Made by a program: the position numbers and the translations under genes
Notes under the pieces: generated by a model
Told to the model about the DNA's origin: nothing
Database searches by the model: none
The model's input: the letters and a program-made list of their open reading frames with translations, nothing else
Origin: Meira nashicola
Lineage: Eukaryota > Basidiomycota > Exobasidiomycetes > Exobasidiales > Brachybasidiaceae
Direction: 5' to 3'
Assembly (NCBI GenBank): GCA_001600355.1
Contig: BCJU01000012.1
Coordinates: forward strand, 1-64,000
Length of the DNA: 64,000 nt
Shown: piece by piece, positions 1 to 12,425 of the stretch
Layout: each line of letters opens with the position of its first letter
Position numbering within the stretch: the stretch's first letter is position 1

Positions 1-15
1 CAATTGATCACCCAT
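1..15 (-). CDS. Calmodulin first exon, cut off by the window start
   Basis: Read on the minus strand this is an ATG and four codons giving MGDQL, identical to exon 1 of the complete calmodulin gene at 61092. The next base would be the G of the splice donor, but the window ends there. A second calmodulin copy may continue outside the window, or the sequence may be the end of an assembled repeat contig. Only the first exon is seen. Confidence 0.6.
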
Positions 16-491
16 AGTCCGGATTTATGCGTCGAAAAGTTTTCGTTCGGATCGTCGATGAAAGACAAACGGATGGAAATTCCAGCTTTCGGCCAACTCC
101 CAGGCTTTTTCTCTCGATCTTTGTTGGTGAGCCTGCAATACGCGTGGAGCCTCCAGGTGATTTTTCTTATTTGCTGGCTTGTAAATACTTATCTTGTCGC
201 CTACGCACGCGTTTAATCTTTCATCACTATTCTCCGACTCAGTGGATTTTTCTCACTCACCCAAATCACTAGGTCCCAGAGACAAGATCAATTTGCTTAG
301 TCATGCTCTGAGCGTGGCTTATAAGGGGGTCAGAATTACATTTAAGGAAAATTGGGCTGGGTGCGAAAATTCTTATTTATAAAACGTATGAAGGAAGCAG
401 GAAATAGATAATGTAAGAAAACGTTGGGAAGAATTGAATCACATCGCACGGTGCAAAAGCATTTTCAACGTTGCAATAGGGATTATGCGTT

Positions 492-2229
492 TCAAGGCTT
501 GGGGCAGCATCGTTGCTGATAGTCAAGAGTGCAATCGCAATTGATTGCTTGGTCTGCCAAGCACGAGATGCCAGTATGAGTAGCGGAATTATGATTTCTT
601 TTTCGAAGAATCTTGTTGGTTAAAGGATTTTCCGGTCGGTGGGACATCGATTCGGCGTCCTCGTGATCGAGTTTTTGTTGTTCAGGCTGCGCTTGGGGCT
701 CTTCGCTTTGAGGGCAGTGTTCCAATTGTAATGTAACCGAATGAATACCCCAAGCATGAAGACAATTACGTACTTCGGTGAGTGCAACCGAGTCTCGAAA
801 ATCTTCTTGGGCTATGTTTTCCTTGGGGTAAGTGCTGGACGAAGACTTGCCCACGATGACATGCGCTGATGCCACCGTTTTCTTCTGGTCAATCTGCCAA
901 ATGTGTAAATCGTGCACCTGTTCCACATTGGGGAGCATCATCAGATCCTCTAGTATATATTCTTGCGGCATATTTCGGGGCGCTGCTTGTAATAAGATTG
1001 TTGCAGAATTGTATGCCAAGGGTAATGAGCTCAAAAGAATGCTCACCGCAATGGCAATGCTGAGCGCAGGATCAGCATACTTTTTATTGGGATCCTTCAC
1101 AAACCACGTGATGAGACCAACAATGATAACCCCAACCGTATTTAAGGCATCTCCCAGTATGTGAACTAGCACACCCAATGCAGCGAGGTTCATACCTTCC
1201 TTGGTGGAAAATTTGTCAAGGCGTGCATGATGATGTGTTGCATGACCCTGAAGTCGGATATCAATTAATATCAACACAATCTTACCGTTAATAAGTCAAT
1301 TATGTGAACTTACCGTGATAGAATTGACCTGTTCATTGTCATTACGATTTGGCTTTTCTGGATGCTCTGTAATGTAAAAAAGGCTGGATTTAAGTTTCTT
1401 GCAGCAGATGTTGATAGGATGATCCCATACCACTTACCATGAAAGATAAGAGCACTCAGCACGTTCAGAGTTAATGCTACAGCACCTACGATCACAACAT
1501 TTCTCGGATTATCGATTTCTTTTATAGAGCAATGGTCCATGTCAGACAATTAGCTCTATTTGGACAATCTGGGGAAATGCACTCACCTTCAGGATTGACA
1601 AATCGATCCAGCGCTTGCAGGAAAATAGACACGCTTAGCGCAATCAAAAAACTGCCATTGAAAAAGGCACTGACAACCTCTGCTCGGCGCCAGCCATAGG
1701 AAAGTCTCTTGTCGAGCTTTTGGTTCTGCAATTCTTCGTTTACTGGAAGATTGGCCTGATCTGAGTTTGTCTGTTGTTGTGAACCTGTGTCTTTTTGTGC
1801 TAGCTTCATGCAGTACAAGATCACGATGTAGCCGAGAAGATCATTAATCTGATGTTCATCGAAAAAATAAGGATCGTATCAGCACGGAACTTGACAACCT
1901 CTGATCTCTTCGTCAGCGACGGGTAACGCACCACGTGAAATGCATCAGCAATTAGTACAAGGCTGCGAGAAAGAAAACCGACTGAAAAAATCATGAAGAA
2001 GAAAGGGTTAGGATCCTTGCCTGACGACACATCTTACTTTCAAATAGAGCTCACCAACAATTTCTACGACGAAGATGGCACAGCTCATCAGTATCACGGT
2101 TTGCAGTCTGGATGATCGCGTCCAGTCACGAGGCGGACGCTAAGAGGAGGGCAGCGGGCATGCCGTGTGAGTAACGGTTACAGAGTGGGGAACGGCACAA
2201 GCACTTACTAAGTGGGAGAAACGCGGCAT
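492..2229 (-). CDS. Zinc/cadmium CDF transporter, ZRC1/COT1 type (left copy)
   Basis: Mirror copy of the gene at 58878-60615. Exons on the minus strand are 2229-2209, 2139-2055, 1981-1932, 1848-1587, 1518-1438, 1366-1314 and 1247-492, giving 435 aa. The family moves Zn2+ or Cd2+ into the vacuole in exchange for protons. Metal-site motifs are intact: HVIND in the second membrane segment (H51, D55) and HILGD in the fifth (H213, D217). The His-rich cytosolic loop is shrunk to HATHHH at 186-191. The tail (QAINC, then CC) resembles the Cys-containing end of yeast Zrc1. The gene is divergent from the CDF pseudogene at 3732. Confidence 0.88.
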
Positions 2230-3731
2230 AGCTGTAAGGAAAAAATTGTCGGCAGGGGAATCTCACTCTACATCGTGCTACACATAGCGTGCTTATATAC
2301 AGCAGCCGTTAAACTTTGCGGCATTTTTGCGAAACCCGCGTTTTGGCAGAATGAGAGCCAATTCGAAGAGCAAATCGCACATATCGCTTTATTTGTCAAT
2401 CCATTGTCAAGCCGTACTCATTAACCAGTCAAGCACATCACGGCCATACCCAAAAGGCTTGCGCGCACTGCATCACATCTGTGCGTTCGGCGCAAAGTAT
2501 TACAGGATCATCATGTGTGCCCACACGATACATTCTATAAGGCTCACCATTCAACTGTTCACCGATCTATTGTTTTTAAAGTATAAATTGACTGCAGTCA
2601 AAGCTCATTAGTCGAGGAGACATGATGACGCTGTCGCTTGTAGTATCCTCGTATCCTGCCTATTCTCCAACATTATCGATGTGAGTCAAGATAGAGGTCA
2701 CATTGCTCATCGCCATCACATTTTGAAGATCACTTGATCGTAAGCTCCTGAGCAGCGCCAACACAGCGAAGGTGAAAGATATGCAATGCGATGGATGAGC
2801 ACTTTAAAATGCAAAACGTGAGATCTGCAGTTGTCAAGAAAGACTTGTACACATGCAGCAATCATGATCAATCTTAGAGAGAAAGTAGACGTACAAATTC
2901 TCGGAAATAAAACATATAAACACGAGCAATGTGCCAAAATGAAAAGGAAAAGAAACTCAAAATTCGTATTTACAATAAACCTAGCAGCATTTTGATGTAT
3001 AGAGTCCACGGCCTTGTGTCAAAGTCTAACGAGCATGCGCGACGAAAGACTGATTGTATGATGATGATCCACAGAAGCACCAGGCTAGTAACCTGAATCT
3101 TTTCTACATTTGAAGAAATCGTTTATATATCTCGAAGAAGTCTTGTTGTCTTATTGACGAAGTCGGTGGAGGCAGGCAGATTTCATGCGTAATAGAAGTG
3201 TAAGCAAATTAACGCGTGCTCCCAGGAGGAAGAATGTGTATAAGAAGAGCACGAACTGCACTGACATCCCTGAAATGGTCTCTGGACAATAAATGAGACG
3301 AGCCGCACGATGAATTCAAGGGGTTCCGTTATCTTCATCATCAACAACAACCCCTAGATTGAGCTTTCTGTGGTATCCTGATCAATTCAATAGTTGTATG
3401 TATTTCTCGTTTTTCCGAAGGCATGAGATACCCTGAGTGTTTACACTATCTTATACGCACCGTCGATTGACCTGAACCGCAGTACCAGCAAGCTAACATT
3501 AGTTGTTCACGCCTGAGTCTTAATATTTTCACACAAATCTTGTACCCATCAGGTGCAAAGGCGGCTAGAAAGGTAAGTAGTTTACGAGACTCGGCGCTAA
3601 GTAAGGCTAATGCACGGCGCCAACAGCAGAAGGATGCGGTCTCTAAATCGCCAGCATACTTCATCCATAACTCATGACGAAAAGATTCATGATACTATCA
3701 GACTCGCAACCAACAGTGACTTACACAAAAA
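2230..3731. promoter_or_regulatory. Shared 1.5 kb spacer between divergent CDF genes (left)
   Basis: The two CDF genes of the arm point away from each other across this stretch, so both promoters must lie here. No convincing ORF, RNA gene or repeat was seen; short ORFs at 2212-2611 and 3446-3664 have no family resemblance. No specific metal-response site could be identified by eye. Confidence 0.4.
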
Positions 3732-4730
3732 ATGATTGAAGTCTCGCCAGAAACTTCAGACGATCTAAGAGGTCTCCGCAAATGTGTCGTAACTCAGGAA
3801 CATGTCTCAAAACTACAATCGTTGATTCACCGCCGTGCCCATAGAGCAAGAGCATATCACGCCGAGCAAAATTCACAGATCGATCGTCTTATCATGGTAG
3901 CCCAAGATCCTACCGCTGCACGCAGTCGGAATCGTAGTATCAGCTCGTCTCAGCTTCATGTATGTAACATTCTCCTCAAAATGTGACACACTTTCTGATT
4001 AGCAATGTTGCTCCACACTTTCTAGATTCGGGCTGCCATTTTTCTATCAATCTATGGTACAATCGTTGTTGCCGCTCTGCAAATCTATGCGGCTGCAACA
4101 ACTTTATCTTTGCCCTTGTTCGTCACGATGGCAAAGAGCTGTTGTGAGGCTGTCAGCAACATTGGCCTAGATTACCTTCACAGAAAAGCTAGAAAGATGA
4201 ATAGAGATACTTTGGGAAGACAACCGAAACGATTGCTTCGGATACGGATTTGGTATTTTTACCTCCGCCGCCGGCTCGAAGTTGAAGTGGTGGGTCGATC
4301 CAGCAGGAGCTCTATTTATTGCGACTGTGATTATCATTTCTTGGATCGGTTTAATCCGCACTGAATTTTTACAGCTGTGCGGTGTGGGAGCAAACTCTAG
4401 CCTCGTCCAGGAGATTGTCTTCATAACACTTCGGCACCCTTCTTCAATCCTCCAAGTCGACACTCTACACGCATATCATTGCGGCGAGGGATTTGTGGTG
4501 GAAGTTGACATTGTAATGTCACCCGATCGATCTCTTAGATTCGTGCACGACGTCGCTCAGGGACTTCAAGATAAGCTGGAACCTGTTGATGGGATTGCAC
4601 GCGCGTTCGTACACGTATACTACGGTAAGTATAGGGACACTGCTTTGTAGTATTGAAGACATCTGACTTTTCACTTTGCCCTCTACATCTAGAGACGTCA
4701 CACCTTCCTGAACACCGTAAAAATCGATGA
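3732..4730 (+). pseudogene. CDF-family metal transporter with internal deletion (left copy)
   Basis: Exons 3732-3959, 4026-4627 and 4693-4730 are joined by GT-AG introns of 66 and 65 nt. The N-terminal cytosolic part and first two membrane segments read well up to about 4195. The reading then jumps frame: the family motif WEDNRND and the segment KLKWWVDPAGA follow in another phase from about 4207. Relatives have roughly 75-80 more residues at this point, covering membrane segments 3 and 4. In segment 2 the usual MADxxFD acidic ligands read MAKSCCE. The C-terminal domain is well kept and ends in YETSHLPEH, a fungal CDF signature. The deletion and lost ligands make it non-functional as a transporter; the same lesion is in the right arm. 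Confidence 0.85.
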
Positions 4731-5686
4731 TTCTCACTAAATGCGATCCAAACTGCTCTGCAACCAGTACTATATTACCAACGATGCGAGGCTTTGAATC
4801 AATTCTCGTGCCAATCTTTGGTATCTACATGTGTCTGCTGAGTAGCTCAATCCAATGCTTTCCCTGTATCAATTTTACATTGCTCATTTAAACATCTTGC
4901 ATTGCTCACACAACCATATTACTTATTACCTGACCATCCTTGACTCTCGAAATAGAAACGACAGGACTGTATTCTCCGCTTGATATAGACTGAACTATCG
5001 GAGGCATGGTATTAGAATGTTTTATCGATCGAAATCGGACGTCCTGCGTCCTGAGGACGAGCACTTTCAGCGCCACTTCTTTCCCAAGAGCAACTCGAAA
5101 TTGCTATGCCGCGGTACAATCAGAAAGGAGCTCTCAATAGTGAAAAAAAATATAAAAAAATAAAACATTATAGTCACATTCATTGGTTAGACGGCAAAAA
5201 GCAAGTGGTTGGTGAGCGATATCTGAAAAACGCTCTCTATTATCTACTGCATCAAAAAGGGATCTCATCTGAGAATTCCACGGCTAATTAGCATCAAATT
5301 AGATTTTTTTTAATGACAGACAAATGCTAGGACCAGTGTTACATAAACGTTGTCTCACACGGAAGAAGACACCGCCGATCACAACAACTTCAGAGATGCC
5401 TCAAAGACTCCCATCTGGCCTTCAGAGGTCAGAAATATTCGCGGCATCAGTAAGTTTTTTGTGCATCGTCGCAGTGTTGACAAAAAGTTGTCCCTGGTGG
5501 TATAATACTCCTTTATCATCCCTGCATTTCAAGCGAAGTTTCCACTGACGTGGTAGCTCGAGGCTATTCTTATGCGATCGCAAATCTACTTGCTACTGCC
5601 CGTCGAACAGCAACTTTTGTGGTACAAACGAGCTTTGAACAAGCGCTAAATGCAGATCCCAGCGGTCGCGTTATTTACACTCCTCC
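4731..5686. other. Inner end of left arm, no recognised gene
   Basis: Short plus-strand ORFs (5106-5291, 5324-5548, 5550 onward) have splice-like borders, for instance GTAAGT at 5452 and a CAG near 5476, and may be exons of one unrecognised gene or its remains. No family could be named. The repeat ends inside this stretch at 5686. Confidence 0.4.
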
Positions 5687-8196
5687 GCGCTTGTTGGCTC
5701 ACATTCTCCGATGGGGATCGGATAATTCGTTGATTAAAAGTGTGCTTGTTTTCCCTTTCTAGTTGATTGACGCACTGAGTGCCCTGACACTCATTGACGT
5801 GCGCGTTTCAGACTTCACAATACCAAGTTTGACCTTGTCAAGCGCCTCGTTGTCGTGCAGAAACTTTTGTGTTTCGAGTGCACAGCAACAGAGAAAAGTT
5901 TTTAAGTTAAAATCACTGTGTCTGCAACACGTCCAGCCAGTTCGTCGGTCGGAATCTTGGGCCAAGATCGCAAGTATTGCGTATCACACGCAAGCTCCAA
6001 TTCTCAAACAAACTCCTTTTATCAACGAAAAAGCGGGCTAGCAAACGTGTACAAAGTACAAGCTAGCCTCAAAGTGTCTAATTGCGCGAATCATCTGATC
6101 TGTATGATTCGCCATCGTGGTGTCGAACTACCTGAGTGCAAATTTGTTGTGTAATAAAGTCAATTGCTCTTGAATTATGCTTTACCTGGGGGGTGGGGGT
6201 GATGACATTTTCAGTCAGCGTGTTCGAATGTTCTTTGCTCACGCCCTAGCTGATTTGTCTGCTGATGATAGAAAGCCGAAACCTCTTTGCTTTCCATTGC
6301 TGGAGTTTCGACGAGTAGCAAAGTACTTGTGTAGAGCTTGTTCCCAAAGAGAACCTTCGAAGAAGATTGTCGCGCACCATAATTACCAATCAGCTCGGCG
6401 ATGTAGGCTTCGGCGGATTCCATGGACACAGCTATCAAGCGTTTTATTAAGACAAAGGGACCGTGAATATCTTCTTCCTGCCTGTAGACCCGCTTTCTAC
6501 CTGCCACAACATGTACACGAGCTATCAGACTTAACTTTTTTTATCTCACGCACTTCTGACGTACAACAAATTGAACTTGGTGTATGTGTCGTTCACCATT
6601 TGACCACATGCACCAAATTAAGGCATATCATTCGCAGGCGCGCAACCGATGCATTTTCTCGTTATTCGGAGGTAAAATGCTACGAAAAAACGGCATCAAT
6701 ACCTTTTGAACCACTTTTAAATCTTCATCTGTGAAATCAATATATGAATATAAATGACAAAAAAACCAAGAAAAAGACTTGCTTATTTACAAAAGTGTGA
6801 TAATACCGCTGTAACGCCATCGACTGATCTGATGACTGATTGCTCAGGAGCGGAAGAACAAAGATGCAAACCCACATCGTAGAAGTATGTCAAAAAAGAT
6901 TGAATGGCAGCAACGAAACGCTTGAATGATATGCTCAAAAGAGCCGGAATCTGAATCTTGAAACTATAATTATGGGGGCAGAAAGGGTTCAAATCGAGAT
7001 TTCAGGCCTGTCTTGCAGACATGGCATCGCATTCGTTGGCACACTTTCTCTTGAATGTATCCACGGAATCGTGTTAATTGGTTCGACACAAGAGATTTAG
7101 AAAGATAAGCACCAAATTGACTCGTAACATCAACAAAAAGCAGTGCATCTGGAGTTCTAGTTGGTGTCCAGAGAGGCGTACTTACTTATGATCATCCAAC
7201 AGGCACCATGCTAGCGTCTTAAATTAAGCATCTTGTGCCCGAAACACCCTAACATTCTCACAGTACGTAAATAACGCTTCAGGATCTCTGTGTGTGGCAG
7301 GGACTGTGGCTGGCCGCCATTCGATTCCGTGCACATGAACTTTATGGTATTCTGAAATCATGACGTAAAGAAAGCCTTCCTTACATTACAAAACAGTTGG
7401 GAACTCCACTATTTTTTTACAATTTATCATAGAACGGAATATTCAGTAATTTTCATCCAAAATGGGTTTCAGAGATTCTTCATATCCAAAAAGAAATCAT
7501 TTTTTGGGCGCTCTCAATCAGCAAATCAACTTTCTGTAAATCCGCTCTTAACGGTACAGACGTTTCCATCAATTTCACTACGCTTCATTTTTTGCGTGAC
7601 TTGTTGAAAAGCATTGAAGAATTGCCGCGGAAGTGTGACGTAGTCTAGGCCATCGTGTGGACCTGTGTTAACTTTTGGCTATGCCTTTGATTGCTGTTAT
7701 GCTAGACTTTGTTTTTTTCAGCGTGATGCAACTTAAATTTACTTTATTCGACGAATCGAAGTAAACGTCCTGGAATCCTTCGTATTTACTAAAATCAACA
7801 CAGATACGATTATAAGGAAATATGATACCCGTGTTTTGTAAAAAAGATACTGGAACTATGACACTATAAAGCATCGAGGAAATTTTCAATAGGAGTATAG
7901 AGAACGTCGTACAACAGCGAGTCTCCGAATTGGATCGGTTGTGCTTGTGCTTCGTTGTTCTGAGGTACAGTCGCAGGCAGACCATCGAAATCTTGAAGCT
8001 CAGGAATAGCTTGTTCGCGAAAGCTGTTCGCAAAAGGCAGTCGTAAATTTGTAGAAAAGTGAGAAGGGCTTTGACGGATGCAGTTAGTGATTTTTCCAAT
8101 TGACATATCCGATTTCCCGACATCTTCATAAATCGAAGTCGCGATCGAAAACTGACTAGTAGGGGCTTATTGCTGCTGTGCTTGCTGCTGTGCTTG
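5687..8196. other. Unique stretch, no supported gene
   Basis: ORFs at 6177-6734, 6211-6507 (minus) and 7668-8291 (minus) show no recognisable domain or conserved motif and have low-complexity or frame-shadow character. Nothing else was identified. Confidence 0.4.
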
Positions 8197-11187
8197 CTAT
8201 TGCGCTTGCAAATCTGCCGAGCAAAAACCTGCCAAGCAATTCTCACAGAATGTAGGAAAATGCCGCGTAAGCTGCTGTTTGTGCGTCGCATGCGACATTG
8301 AATGTGCTTGTATCGGCTGCCCTGTACTAGGTTGTTCTTCTTTGAAGCGAGCGCTTAGAAGATCGAACGACCATTTTGTGCCTCTGTAATGTCCAATTCC
8401 AGTCGACTTTTTGCGAAATGCTAAAATCGCGGCTAGTGTTCTCTCAAACGAATCTGCAGTGATTTGAGCAATTCGTGCTTGTTCAGATTCTTGCATTGTA
8501 CCTTCCACGCCATGCCAAAATTCCCCTACGTTTGGTTGATGTCGCATCATGCTATCTGCTTCAAACAAAGTGAGGGTTTGTATGTTTGGCGAAGAAGGAT
8601 ATGATAGTTTTCCAGTCTTGATCCCCCACTTGTACCGCTAGGTCTTTCTTGCGCCGTGAAATGACTTGCAACTTCTTCGAGTAAAGCAGCAGCGCAACAG
8701 ACCAGCAAACCGCACCATCGTGCAAGTGGAAATGCATTGGCAAGAGCCCCCCAGTGCATCAATGGTTCAACTTGACCGATTCTAATGTCCCCCTCTGTTG
8801 AAAAGAGAGAAGAGGATCTTGCCATCATTCTCGGGTCACCAGTTCCGCAGACAGAGGTGCTATTGGGAGCGAAAAGTGGAATATCATTCGTGGATCTTGT
8901 GCTTCTTGGAGCTGGTTGTGATTCCAGGGCCAGTGTTGTGAACAAGGTCAGAAGTTTCTTTGCAACAGATGCTCGAGCTTTACCACATTGCCCAAATGAT
9001 TTCAAAAGGAGCGGACGTTGAAGAAAAGCACAAAAGAACTCCTGCTGTGTATCTGGAACGCCAAAAAATGTTTTTCCAATGACATATAATTTATCCTTCA
9101 ATCGGCTCAAACTCGAAAATTCCAAAGCTGCCAGCGAGAGCTCAAGGTATTTAAGCTGATTCATCCTTACCGGGCCACGGGTACCCAGAAAGATGGAAAA
9201 GGCTTTCAAACCTTCCCGAGCCCTGGCCATGTTCACGTTCAAAGCATCAATAAATTGACCTGTCCATCGACGTACAGAACTTTCCCGAATGTTTGAATCG
9301 AGCGTGATGAGGATGGTATCTCGAAATTGATCAAGTAGATCGCGCACGGTCAGTATGACTGATTCAGTTTCACGAGAGGCAAAAATTAGCATCAAGATCG
9401 ATGCACACCGTAAAGCAGCAGGTGAGAGAGATGATCGAGTTTCCGCATGGTGTCTGCCTTGTTGAAAAGAGGACCGACCAGGCGCTTCTATATCGATGAA
9501 AAGTCTACAGTACCGTTCCAAAGAAGTCCTCCAATCTTCGCTCGTACTGCGCAAATTGTCTTGCAAAGAAGAACAAGTTTGCGGATGACGAAAGATATTC
9601 ACATGAGGTTGGGGTACGGACGAGAACTGGTTGCTCGACAGTATTGGCTCGTCAATCATTTCCAAGATATGTTCTTGCAACGATAGAATAGACCCACAAC
9701 GATGAGTTTATTACCCATGTTGAATCAACAGAAGGTAATGGGACTTGATAGGGAGATGTGAGATGCAGTTCAAGATTGCTGGCAAGTTCATCTGGGGCGG
9801 TTGCATGGGCAAGTTGATGACTGCCTCGTCTAGCCGCAAAAAGCAATGCATTCCCGGCAATTACACCCTTCAAAGAAGTAGATGGAAAGATCATTGGACA
9901 GTAAATTGCGACAATAGTTGTGGCGCAGATGTCGGAAGCTGTGTCTGGAGGTTTTTCGATAAACCGAGCACATCGATATGCCAAGTGGTGTCGCAGAATA
10001 CGCAGGTCGCTCCCCACCAACTTGCCTTCCAATTACATACTCACCCCTATCAAAAAAGCTGTGTCCTTTATATTCTCAAAGAGGAAGTGAAAGTTAGGCA
10101 TAAAAGGTATACTACCTTGGATATGTGACATTCTCAGTGCTACGCTGCTCAGCCAAGTTTGATTATTTGCCAAATGCTTGACCACCTCTTCGAGTCGAGG
10201 AAGGCCAATCAAAGCAGGATTTTGTGGATTCTTCAGAGATGGTGTCTTGCCTTCGAGTAGGTGTTCGAGCATTTGTGTAGGACGACATGAGATTCTTGCT
10301 CGGTGAAACCAACTACTCTGTGGTATTTGATCTAGAGCGGTGGATGGTGAAGAGGTTGAATCTTCTCCTTGACTCGCAGTCGCTTGATCAGCAGATTGCA
10401 TATGCAAGATTGGAGTTCTGTGTGGTGACAAATTTGCTGCGGCAATGGAAGAGGTGAAAGGCTTTTCCTGAAGGGTTGGCAAATGATTCAAAGCATGAGG
10501 TTCATATCTAGACTGCATCATTGAAGCTGGTCGAGATTGAGAGGACGAAGATGAATGAGGTGATGAGTGAGTTGCTGGTTGTCGTCCAGCTTCATTGTTG
10601 ACCGAATTTTTATATTCTTCCTCCAAAGCTTTGTCTCCCGCGCTGGGAACAGATTGAAAAGCTTTGCCAGTGTAGTTCGAACACAGTTCCAATGTTCTAT
10701 CTTGCCACAAGGATTGGTGTGCAGAGGGGTTCGAGAGAAATTGCGATTGAAATTGTCTTTGTGGGTCTCCTGCCATTAGAGCGAAAGACTGCGCGTCCCG
10801 ATGGTCTCGTTGATCTCGAGAGAACGAGGTCGGAAGAGTGACTGCATTGCCACCCATTTCAAAAGATCGAAGTGGGATGATCGGTCTGGATCGAGATTGG
10901 ATTTGACTACGATCGATGCGCAGTCTGTTCGATTTGGGCAATTGATCTGGAACAATGCATGATATTTGCAAGACTCGGCAACGCCTGCATGCCATATGAG
11001 CTGGTTGAGGATAAGAACTTGGAACAAGGGCAGCAAAGTCCAATTGTTCACACCTATGTTTTGAGCCCCTACATTCCAAGCACGATCGAGGACCTCGTGT
11101 TCTCTTTGGGCGCACTGGATCTGCATTGCTACTGGAAGCATTTGAATTGGTCTTTGCTGGAATATTTCCCCTATTTGAATCGGTCAT
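8197..11187 (-). CDS. Zn2Cys6 transcription factor
   Basis: The N-terminus has a binuclear zinc cluster with cysteines at residues 36, 39, 46, 67, 70 and 77 (CX2CX6CX20CX2CX6C), preceded by a basic stretch KRTRG. The loop between the third and fourth Cys is long (20 residues) for the class. A Ser/Gln/Pro-rich linker follows, then a helical region in the position of the fungal-specific factor domain. Likely exons: 11187-10116, 10025 to about 9700, about 9680-8636, 8555-8197. The 8635-8556 intron splices cleanly in frame. The first intron needs a weak AAG acceptor, and the join near 9.7 kb could not be resolved, so a frameshift there is possible. The protein ends in a Gln/Ala tract cut by TAG at 8199-8197. 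Target genes unknown. Confidence 0.72.
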
Positions 11188-12425
11188 TGAGGGAAAGTTG
11201 TTACAATGATAAGTGGAAGTTCAACTTTGATCGTCCAAACGAGGTCATCTGCCAGAAGAAGGGCTTTCTAAAGTGTTTGCCTGATCAAACCACGACACTT
11301 GCGCGAAGTATACTTCAAATAGCGGAAAAATCCTGCAACCTGCAGTGCTTGCGATATTGAATCAGGAACATGAAAACTTACGGCCGCTTTCTCGCAGAGA
11401 TTTGAAGGCTTAGGAGAATTTAGTTCCAAAGTTTCAAAGTCTATCTGTCTAATACGGTGCAAAGGCCACAGCTAGGCCTAGATCGCATACTCATCACAAC
11501 CACATATGCAAACCAAAAAAATGTAGTACAGGAGAGTTTACTGTTCCTCAGAGAACTTTGACAATTATTGACTTGATTGACTTGATTGAATCTAAATACA
11601 CTAGCTCGATAAGACAGGGTGGAGAAAAAAGCAACTGATATCTGGGTCAAGATTATCGTCTGTCCGGTTATGAGCGTGCGGATCTGACAAGTTTCTGTTT
11701 ACTCATTAGCTCTCCGCCTTTGTTCCTTCCGCTGAGCTTGAACTTGCGCCTAGAATGTCTAGATTGTGTGAATAATATGAACAGCGCTAACTTCTGACGC
11801 GCTTGAGGGTGGTAAGGATGCTGCAAATCAAGAACGAAGTGTAATCCAGAGGAGTAATTCTGTATTTTTTTTTAACAGCATCTTCTGTGGCGGCCTTTAT
11901 TGAGTTTCTTAAACAGACCAATGCCACGGGAACTCATTAATAGTACATATGCATTCGATGCGTCAAGGCGAAGTCATGTAGAGACCTAATCCCATATAGC
12001 TAAATAAGGAAAATGTCAGTAAGCGAGAGTTTACGGAGGTAATTGAGGATCCCGTGCGAAGGCGGGATGAACAATGAAAAATTCTGCACGGATCCGACAT
12101 ATAAAGATGGTCAGATCGCAGATTTAATATTATCTGTTTGTAATAAAATACGCTCAAGGCACTAAAAAAGTGTAGCAAGATTGAGTCAATTCCTTTCCAA
12201 TTCTGGCCTAAGCTAACTGGCTAGCCTTCTTGTCTTCTTGCCTCGGTGAAGGCAAAATCAAAATACACGGAAACCACAGTAGTAGATTCTTCCACACAAC
12301 GCAAAAATGCAAAGGGCACCTAAAAAGGTTTGCTCTTATTACAGGTCACGTCTACAAGTAAGAAACAGTTGGCAATAAAATGCATGCATGATACCGTCAT
12401 TGCATCATTCTTCATCTCAGAAGAT
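11188..12425. other. Upstream region of the Zn2Cys6 gene, no supported gene
   Basis: Only short ORFs without family resemblance are present (11441-11650, 11963-12178, 12320-12511). The stretch next to 11188 should contain the promoter of the minus-strand regulator. Nothing else recognised. Confidence 0.35.

Larger units (their letters stand above)
1..5686 (+). repeat. Left arm of a 5.7 kb inverted repeat
   Basis: Every stretch compared is the exact reverse complement of 55421-61106: position x matches 61107 minus x. Identity stops at 5686, just after a TCCTCC run; the flank then reads GCGCTTG here and ACATCCT in the mirror copy. The outer end is the window start, so the true length of this arm is unknown. 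It carries a calmodulin first exon, a ZRC1-like gene and a broken CDF gene. No transposase, terminal repeat or target duplication is visible, so it is a segmental duplication or an assembly effect, not a recognisable mobile element. Confidence 0.97.

Noticed and set aside
832..1164. ORFs opposite the ZRC1-like gene (also 59943-60275)
   Set aside because: Antisense shadows of the large last exon.
6177..6734. 185-codon ORF as a gene
   Set aside because: Composition is irregular, with a competing frame on the other strand and no recognisable domain.
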